Positions 4,979-9,936 of a stretch of DNA of 9,936 nt are shown here, piece after piece; within the stretch, counting starts at the first letter, position 1, and each line of letters begins with the position of its first letter. The stretch is from an uncultured Eubacteriales bacterium (GTDB lineage: Bacteria; Bacillota; Clostridia; Oscillospirales; Oscillospiraceae). The DNA lies in contig URPI01000078.1 of assembly GCA_900549705.1 (NCBI GenBank), positions 1-9,936 of the forward strand. The letters are read 5' to 3'. Made by a program: the position numbers and the translations under genes. Below the pieces are notes generated by a model, which had not been told where the DNA came from, ran no database searches, and worked only from the letters and a program-made list of their open reading frames with translations.

Positions 4979-7591
4979 ATGTCTCACGAACAGGAACACG
5001 AGCATGACCACGACCATGAGGAAGAATGCTGCTGCGGTCATGACCATGACCACGAGCACCACCATCACGACCATGGCGAGGACGAGTGCGATTGCGGCCA
5101 TGAGCATCACCACCATCATCACGACGATGATGACGAGGACGAATGCGGCTGCGGCCATGAGCATCATCACCATGACCACGAGGAACACAACCGCCACCAT
5201 GCGGTGAATGGAAACTTGGAAACCCGGGTGTATAACATTGAGGGTCTGGACTGCGCCAACTGTGCCGCTAAAATTGAGCGCAAGCTCAACGAGATGCCGG
5301 AGGTGGAAGCGGCCACCGTCACCTTTGCATCCCGTCAGCTGCGGGTCAGCGCCAAGAGCCACAAGGGGCTGCTGGAAAAGATGCAGGAGGTCACCGACAG
5401 CGTGGAGGACGGCGTGACCCTGAGCCCCCGGACATCCAAGGGTGCCATCAGCAAGACCTACATCCTGGAGGGTCTGGATTGCGCCAACTGTGCCGCCAAG
5501 ATTGAAACGAAGCTGTGCACCCTGCCCGGGGTGGAGAACTGCTCCATCACCTTCGCCACCAAGCAGATGCGCCTGACCGCCAAGAATCCGGATTCCCTGA
5601 TTCCCGCGGTAAAGGCCGCCATCGATGCCATGGAGGATGGCATCACCATTGTCCCCAAGGAGGAGCAGCAGGGAGACGAGGAACAGGATGAAAAGAAAGC
5701 GCTGGCCACTCTGATGATCGGTGCGGTGCTGTTCGCCGTTGGTGAAATCCTGCATTTGACCGGCAGCCCCCTGGTGTGGCAGCTGCTTGCGCTGATTCCG
5801 GCCTATGTAATTTTGGGCGGCGAGGTGCTGCTCACTGCCGCCAAGAACATCCGCAAGGGTCAGGTGTTTGATGAAAACTTCCTGATGTCCATTGCCACCC
5901 TGGGCGCTTTTGCCATTGGCAGCTACTCGGAGGCGGTGGGTGTCATGCTGTTCTACCGCATCGGCGAGTACTTTGAAGACCGGGCGGTAGCCAAGAGCCG
6001 CAGCCAGATTATGTCCGCCGTTGACCTGCGTCCCGAAACAGTGAACCGGGTGACCGACGGCAAGGTGGAAACCGTCCCTGCCGGGGATGCCCAGGTGGGC
6101 GACATCCTGCTGGTTCGTCCCGGCGACCGCATTCCCCTGGATGGCGTGGTGACCGAGGGCGAGAGCCGCATTGATACCTCCGCCGTCACCGGCGAGCCTG
6201 TGCCCGTGAAGGTTGCGGTGGGCAGCCAAGTTATCTCCGGCTGTGTCAACACCTCCGGCCAGCTGAAAATGAAGGTAGAAAAGGCCCTGGAAGAATCCAT
6301 GGTCACAAAAATCCTGGATTCTGTGGAGAATGCAGCTGCCAGCAAGCCCGCCATTGATAAGTTTATCACCCGTTTTTCCAGAGTTTATACCCCTGCTGTG
6401 GTGCTGGGCGCTTTGGTGGTGGCACTGGTGCTGCCCTTGGTGCTGCCCGGCTGGCATTACTTCGTTGACCCTGTGAAGCACGCCGGCATGAACACCGTGC
6501 TCTATGGCGAAAGCGGCACTGCTTCTGTGTTTACCGCCCTGACCTTCCTGGTGATTTCCTGCCCCTGCGCCCTGGTGCTCAGCGTACCCCTGGCCTTCTT
6601 CTCCGGCATCGGTGCCGCCTCCAAGAAGGGCATTCTCTTTAAGGGCGGCATTGCCATTGAGGCATTGGCTCAGATCAAGGCCGTGGTGATGGACAAAACC
6701 GGCACCATCACCAAGGGCAATTTCCAGGTGCAGAAAGCCATCCCCGCAGACAAAAAGGCCACCCAGGCAGAGCTGCTGGCGCTGGCTGCCGCCTGCGAAC
6801 AGTATTCCACCCACCCCATTGCCGTGAGCATTGTCGCTGCCGCCAAGGAGGCGAATCTCACCGTCCCTGCCCCCTCCAAGCTGGAGGAGCTGGCTGGGCA
6901 GGGCATCCGCGCTACCGTTGACGGCCACAAGGTGCTGTGCGGCAACCAGAAGCTGCTGGAAGAAAATGACGTGGAGCTGTCCGACTTCCAGGGTACGGAA
7001 TTTGGCACCCAGGTGCTGGTGGCACAGGACGGGCTGCTGCTGGGACAGATTGTCATTTCCGACACGCTGAAATCTGACGCGGTTTCCGCTATTGGCACCC
7101 TGAAAAAGCAGAATCTCCACACCGTCATGCTCACCGGCGATGCTCAGGACAACGCCCAGCACGTTGCCGCCGAAACCGGCATCGACGAGGTGCGGGCGCG
7201 ACTGCTGCCGGAAAACAAACTCAGCGAGCTGGAAAAGGTGCGCGCCCAGCGGGGCAGCGTCATGTTCGTGGGCGATGGCATCAACGATGCTCCGGTGCTG
7301 GCAGGCGCGGATGTGGGTGCCGCCATGGGCACCGGTGCGGATGCCGCCATTGAGGCCGCCGACGTGGTGTTCATGAACTCCGACATGACTGCCATTCCCA
7401 CCGCCATTGACATTGCCCGCCGCACCCGCCGCATCAGCTGGCAGAACGTGTATTTTGCCCTGACGGTGAAGCTCATTGTGATGGTGCTGGGTCTTATGGG
7501 CTACGCCAATATGTGGATTGCGGTGTTTGCCGACACCGGCGTGTCCATGCTGTGCCTGCTCAATTCCATCCGCATTCTGTACCACAAATAA
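4979..7591 (+). CDS. zntA: P1B-2-type heavy-metal exporting ATPase (Zn/Cd/Pb) with long His/Cys-rich tail
   Basis: This 870-aa inner-membrane pump would export Zn(II), Cd(II) or Pb(II) from the cytoplasm using ATP. Residues 1-74 form a metal-binding tail with 29 His and 7 Cys. Two HMA domains follow, each with GLDCANCAAKIE (89-100 and 165-176). The catalytic core has TGEP (404-407), the membrane CPC motif (528-530), DKTGT with phosphorylated D572, the HP motif (H612-P613) and GDGINDAP (765-772). Metal selectivity comes from K831 in the seventh and D852 in the eighth membrane helix. They are 21 residues apart, as K693 and D714 are in E. coli ZntA; copper pumps lack this pair. I chose the ATG at 4979 because AGGAGG ends 8 bases upstream; an in-frame TTG at 4955 precedes that site. 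The ZntA/CadA distinction cannot be made by sequence alone. The gene is transcribed singly from its own promoter and ends at a shared terminator. Confidence 0.95.
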   Translation: MSHEQEHEHDHDHEEECCCGHDHDHEHHHHDHGEDECDCGHEHHHHHHDDDDEDECGCGHEHHHHDHEEHNRHHAVNGNLETRVYNIEGLDCANCAAKIERKLNEMPEVEAATVTFASRQLRVSAKSHKGLLEKMQEVTDSVEDGVTLSPRTSKGAISKTYILEGLDCANCAAKIETKLCTLPGVENCSITFATKQMRLTAKNPDSLIPAVKAAIDAMEDGITIVPKEEQQGDEEQDEKKALATLMIGAVLFAVGEILHLTGSPLVWQLLALIPAYVILGGEVLLTAAKNIRKGQVFDENFLMSIATLGAFAIGSYSEAVGVMLFYRIGEYFEDRAVAKSRSQIMSAVDLRPETVNRVTDGKVETVPAGDAQVGDILLVRPGDRIPLDGVVTEGESRIDTSAVTGEPVPVKVAVGSQVISGCVNTSGQLKMKVEKALEESMVTKILDSVENAAASKPAIDKFITRFSRVYTPAVVLGALVVALVLPLVLPGWHYFVDPVKHAGMNTVLYGESGTASVFTALTFLVISCPCALVLSVPLAFFSGIGAASKKGILFKGGIAIEALAQIKAVVMDKTGTITKGNFQVQKAIPADKKATQAELLALAAACEQYSTHPIAVSIVAAAKEANLTVPAPSKLEELAGQGIRATVDGHKVLCGNQKLLEENDVELSDFQGTEFGTQVLVAQDGLLLGQIVISDTLKSDAVSAIGTLKKQNLHTVMLTGDAQDNAQHVAAETGIDEVRARLLPENKLSELEKVRAQRGSVMFVGDGINDAPVLAGADVGAAMGTGADAAIEAADVVFMNSDMTAIPTAIDIARRTRRISWQNVYFALTVKLIVMVLGLMGYANMWIAVFADTGVSMLCLLNSIRILYHK

Positions 7592-7599
7592 AAAAATTT

Positions 7600-7642
7600 G
7601 CCCGGCTGATGGGATTTTGCTCCCTCAGCCGGGCGTTTTTTT
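7600..7642. terminator. Bidirectional terminator between the metal ATPase and sensor kinase genes
   Basis: The outer stem GCCCGGCTGA (7600-7609) pairs with TCAGCCGGGC (7625-7634). After one bulged T it continues as GGGA with TCCC around a 6-base loop. A run of seven T follows on the plus side after one G. On the minus strand the same stem is followed by AAATTTTTTT. The two genes converge here, and the kinase stop codon (7643-7641) lies at the edge of the plus-strand T-run. Confidence 0.92.
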
Positions 7643-9773
7643 ATATTGCTCTGGGAAATACCAGGGTGACCTTAAACAAATCCCCGTCCACCAGTAATTG
7701 CAGCTGTCCCTTTTGCAGCTCCATCAGGCTCTTGGCGATGTTCAGCCCCAGGCCGCTGCCCTCGGTGTTGCGGGAGGAATCCCCCCGGACGAAGCGCTCC
7801 ATCAGCTCCTCGGCGCTGATGTTCAACTGGGCACCGGAGATGTTCTTAACGGAAATGATGGCCTTGTCCTGGGTGGCAGACACGTCCACATACAGCCGGG
7901 TACCCGGCAGGGCGTACTTCACGGCGTTGCTCAGCACATTGCTCATGGCACGCCACAGCAGCCGTCCATCTGCCAGAAGCATAATGTTTTCCTCGCTCTG
8001 GTGAAAGACCGGGGTCAGCCCGGCGGCGGTGAGCTTGTCGGAAAACTCGCCCAATGCCTGGGTTACGGCTTCCACCGCGTCAATTTCCCCAATCTCCACC
8101 TGGATGTTGCCGGTGGAGGCCTTGCTCATTTCCATCAGGTCGTCAATCAGCTTTTTCAGCCGCTGGCTCTGGCGGGACAGCACCTCCACATAGGCCTTCT
8201 GCTCCTCCTCGGTGTGGGGCTTTTCCAGCAAATCCACATAGTTGATGATGGAGGTGAGGGGGGTTTTAATGTCGTGGGAGACGTTGGTGATCAGCTCCGT
8301 TTTCATCCGCTCGGATTTCAGCTGGTTCTGCGCTGCCACCATGGCAACATCCGCCAGTCCGTTCAGCTCCCCGGCAAATTCCCGGAAGCAGCCCACCAGA
8401 TACTTGTCGTCCACCTTGCTCTCCAGGTCGCCGCTGCGCATCCGCTTGGCTCCCTCCAGCAGCCGTCCGAAACAGTTGGCGCCGTACAGGATGGTAGTCA
8501 GGGAGGCAATCCCCCACAGCACTGCCCAGCCCTTGCTGTCGTTTGCAAAGGAAATCGGCAGCATCAGCGCCAGCACGCCGCCCACCACAATCCACTGCCA
8601 GGTCAGGGGCAGCAGGGACAGGGTCTTTTCGCACAGCGCCAGGCACTTTTTCAGGAGTCTTCCAGTAACGGTAAGGCATTTTTTCATCCAGCTCCACAGG
8701 AGCACTGCCAGGGCGCTGACCACTTTGAAAATGTCCTTTACAATCCGCAGTGCGAAGCTCCAAAGGGTGGGAATGAGGTGGAAAATTCCACGGATGATTT
8801 CCAGCGCCACAGAAATGCAGCGCCCCACAATGGAATTGCGCAGCCAATGCCAGTTCCCCATCTTTACCTGGGCGGCAAAGGCAAAGCAGAAGCAGACAAA
8901 CAGCACACAGCCGCCATAGCCCAACAGCAGCATGGCAGCCAGGACGGTGGAAGCATCCTGCGCATGGCGAATGACCTCCACCGCCAGATAGCCCAGGGCA
9001 ATGCACGATGCCAGCACGACCCCGCCGTACAAATCCAGGGGCAGGGCATTGAAGCCCCCTGCCTTTATCCCGGTGCTGTCCGGCTTGCGTCCGGCAACGC
9101 TGCACAGGAACACAGCGCTGGCAGCAAACAGCACCAGCCCCAGCGCCAACCCCAGCATCAGGGCAACACCGTGTCCTGCAAACAGCCCCACCAGTTCATA
9201 GGCCACGGGCAGCTGCACGCCATTTTCTCCCAGGGAGATTTTCACCACCAGGGGCGTGTCCAGTGTCTTTTCATGGTAGGCGTAGCACACCCTGCCGCCT
9301 GCCCCATCGGAAACCGCACCCCATTGGGCATCGGCATCCTCCTCCTGGGGAATCTGCACGGAGCCGAGATATTCTTCATATTCCAGGGGAGAGAAGGTGT
9401 AGCGCAGCTCCAACACCGGCTGCACCTGGTTGTCCACCCGGTACAGCACTTTGTTGTCCCCGTCCTGAATTTCATAGGAAATGTCATCCCAGTTGACGGA
9501 GAAGCCAAAGTCAGAGCCGGCTTCCCGCTGCAATTCAAAGAGCTGCTCCGGCATTTTGCCATATTCCCGGCTGGCCCAGGCGCTGGCCATCCACTCTACG
9601 CTCCAGGAGAGCTGCTCCCGGATGGTGGATTCCAGGGAAGAAAGGTAATCTTCGGTTTTCAGCCAGTCCGAGGAAGTCAAAATTCCCAGCACCAGGCCGC
9701 TTCCCGCGGCAGCCAGCAGACAGGCGGCGCATAGCAAAACGGCAATGAATTTCACCCAAAGTGCATTTTTCAT
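7641..9773 (-). CDS. Multi-pass sensor histidine kinase
   Basis: This 710-aa membrane kinase autophosphorylates on His and passes the phosphate to the response regulator encoded just upstream. An N-terminal helix (about 8-31) is followed by an extracytoplasmic sensing region (about 35-190). Several more hydrophobic segments follow, roughly at 192-224, 249-267, 275-303, 393-409 and 414-432, with an amphipathic or membrane stretch near 330-362. A HAMP-like linker (about 434-480) leads to the H-box TNVSHDIKTPLTSI (496-509, phosphoacceptor H500). The N-box is SNVLSNAVKYA (611-621), and the G2 box is EGSGLGLNIAKSL (671-683). The usual DxGxG of the G1 box is replaced by KNISGAQLN (643-651), as I recall from a VanS-like Firmicutes subgroup that keeps ERFVRGD-SRNTEGSGLGL. 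GGAGG lies 7 bases before the ATG, and the start overlaps the regulator stop as ATGA. The signal is unknown. Confidence 0.93.
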   Translation of the reverse strand: MKNALWVKFIAVLLCAACLLAAAGSGLVLGILTSSDWLKTEDYLSSLESTIREQLSWSVEWMASAWASREYGKMPEQLFELQREAGSDFGFSVNWDDISYEIQDGDNKVLYRVDNQVQPVLELRYTFSPLEYEEYLGSVQIPQEEDADAQWGAVSDGAGGRVCYAYHEKTLDTPLVVKISLGENGVQLPVAYELVGLFAGHGVALMLGLALGLVLFAASAVFLCSVAGRKPDSTGIKAGGFNALPLDLYGGVVLASCIALGYLAVEVIRHAQDASTVLAAMLLLGYGGCVLFVCFCFAFAAQVKMGNWHWLRNSIVGRCISVALEIIRGIFHLIPTLWSFALRIVKDIFKVVSALAVLLWSWMKKCLTVTGRLLKKCLALCEKTLSLLPLTWQWIVVGGVLALMLPISFANDSKGWAVLWGIASLTTILYGANCFGRLLEGAKRMRSGDLESKVDDKYLVGCFREFAGELNGLADVAMVAAQNQLKSERMKTELITNVSHDIKTPLTSIINYVDLLEKPHTEEEQKAYVEVLSRQSQRLKKLIDDLMEMSKASTGNIQVEIGEIDAVEAVTQALGEFSDKLTAAGLTPVFHQSEENIMLLADGRLLWRAMSNVLSNAVKYALPGTRLYVDVSATQDKAIISVKNISGAQLNISAEELMERFVRGDSSRNTEGSGLGLNIAKSLMELQKGQLQLLVDGDLFKVTLVFPRAI

Positions 9774-9936
9774 GGCTTCGCCTCCATCTTATAGCCCTGT
9801 CCCCACATGACTTTCAGGTAGCGGGGCTCGGAGGGATTGATCTCAATTTTTTCCCGCAAATGGCGGATGTGGACGGCAACAGCGCCCTCACTGCCCAGGG
9901 CTACCTCCTGCCACACGGATTCATACAGCACCTTGG
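9770..9936 (-). CDS. OmpR/PhoB-family response regulator, C-terminal part (partial)
   Basis: The gene enters from the right edge; only its last 54 codons are visible. They form the second half of a winged-helix DNA-binding domain. YESVWQE is followed by a short turn, then AVAVHIRHLREKIE, where the recognition helix has the family's V-x-x-H/Y-I-x-x-LR-x-K-I pattern. The wing is PRYLKVMWGQGYKM, matching the usual 'P-x-x-I-x-T-V-x-G-x-GY' end. In place of the usual T-V-R/W-G it has V-M-W-G, a small variation. The receiver domain lies outside the window. The TGA stop overlaps the kinase ATG (ATGA), so the pair is translationally coupled in one operon with the regulator first. The promoter is not in the window. 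Confidence 0.9.
   Translation of the reverse strand, partial: KVLYESVWQEVALGSEGAVAVHIRHLREKIEINPSEPRYLKVMWGQGYKMEAKP

Noticed and set aside
4853..7585. A 910-codon open frame antisense to the whole metal ATPase gene
   Set aside because: It mirrors the ATPase codons in a fixed antisense frame, is rich in His, Gln and Gly with no domain pattern, and has no supported ribosome site. It follows from the GC-rich codon bias of the real gene.
7698..9734. A 678-codon open frame antisense to the sensor kinase gene
   Set aside because: Same codon-bias effect: Gln/His/Gly-rich, no domain, no ribosome site, and the opposite strand carries clear kinase motifs.

Overview
The window looks like chromosomal DNA of a GC-rich anaerobic Clostridia, most likely an Oscillospiraceae/Ruminococcaceae-type gut bacterium. 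This is inferred from strong AGGAGG ribosome sites, a DUF1292 protein, a DUF4015 putative glycoside hydrolase, a Firmicutes-type sensor kinase whose ATP-binding domain lacks the usual DxGxG box, and short GC-rich palindromic intergenic repeats. No rRNA, tRNA, CRISPR array, transposase or phage gene is visible.

Layout from left to right. Positions 1-88 (minus) hold the first 29 codons of a probable AMP-forming acyl-CoA synthetase/ligase. Positions 89-413 hold its promoter and a minus-strand terminator. Positions 414-713 (minus) encode a small acidic DUF1292 protein with its own promoter. Positions 714-1108 lie between divergent genes and carry an approximately 220-bp element bounded by a perfect 12-bp inverted repeat, with two GTAGGGG-type hairpins nested inside. 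prmA (ribosomal protein L11 methyltransferase, start at 1109) and a membrane-anchored DUF4015 glycoside-hydrolase-like protein form a plus-strand operon ending at a strong terminator (3128-3163). Positions 3164-3430 contain a third GTAGGGG hairpin and a pair of approximately 65-bp repeats facing each other.

The centre is a divergent locus. A TetR/AcrR regulator and a pyridoxal/pyridoxamine kinase overlap by 23 nt on the minus strand. A P1B-2-type Zn(II)/Cd(II)/Pb(II)-exporting ATPase runs on the plus strand. The ATPase has an exceptional His/Cys-rich N-terminal tail followed by two HMA domains. A 23-bp near-perfect palindrome lies just downstream of its -10 box, where a repressor would block initiation, so the TetR protein is the obvious candidate regulator. 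A TetR protein and a vitamin B6 kinase beside a zinc-type efflux ATPase is the most unusual arrangement in the window.

The right end is a two-component system on the minus strand. The last 54 codons of an OmpR/PhoB-type response regulator overlap, by an ATGA junction, the start of a 710-aa multi-pass sensor histidine kinase. The kinase converges on the ATPase gene, and the two share a bidirectional terminator at 7600-7642. Two very long ORFs antisense to the ATPase and the kinase are codon-bias shadows. I found no strong case for a wholly new system; the best leads are the palindrome-controlled metal/B6 locus and the structured repeats with paired base changes.
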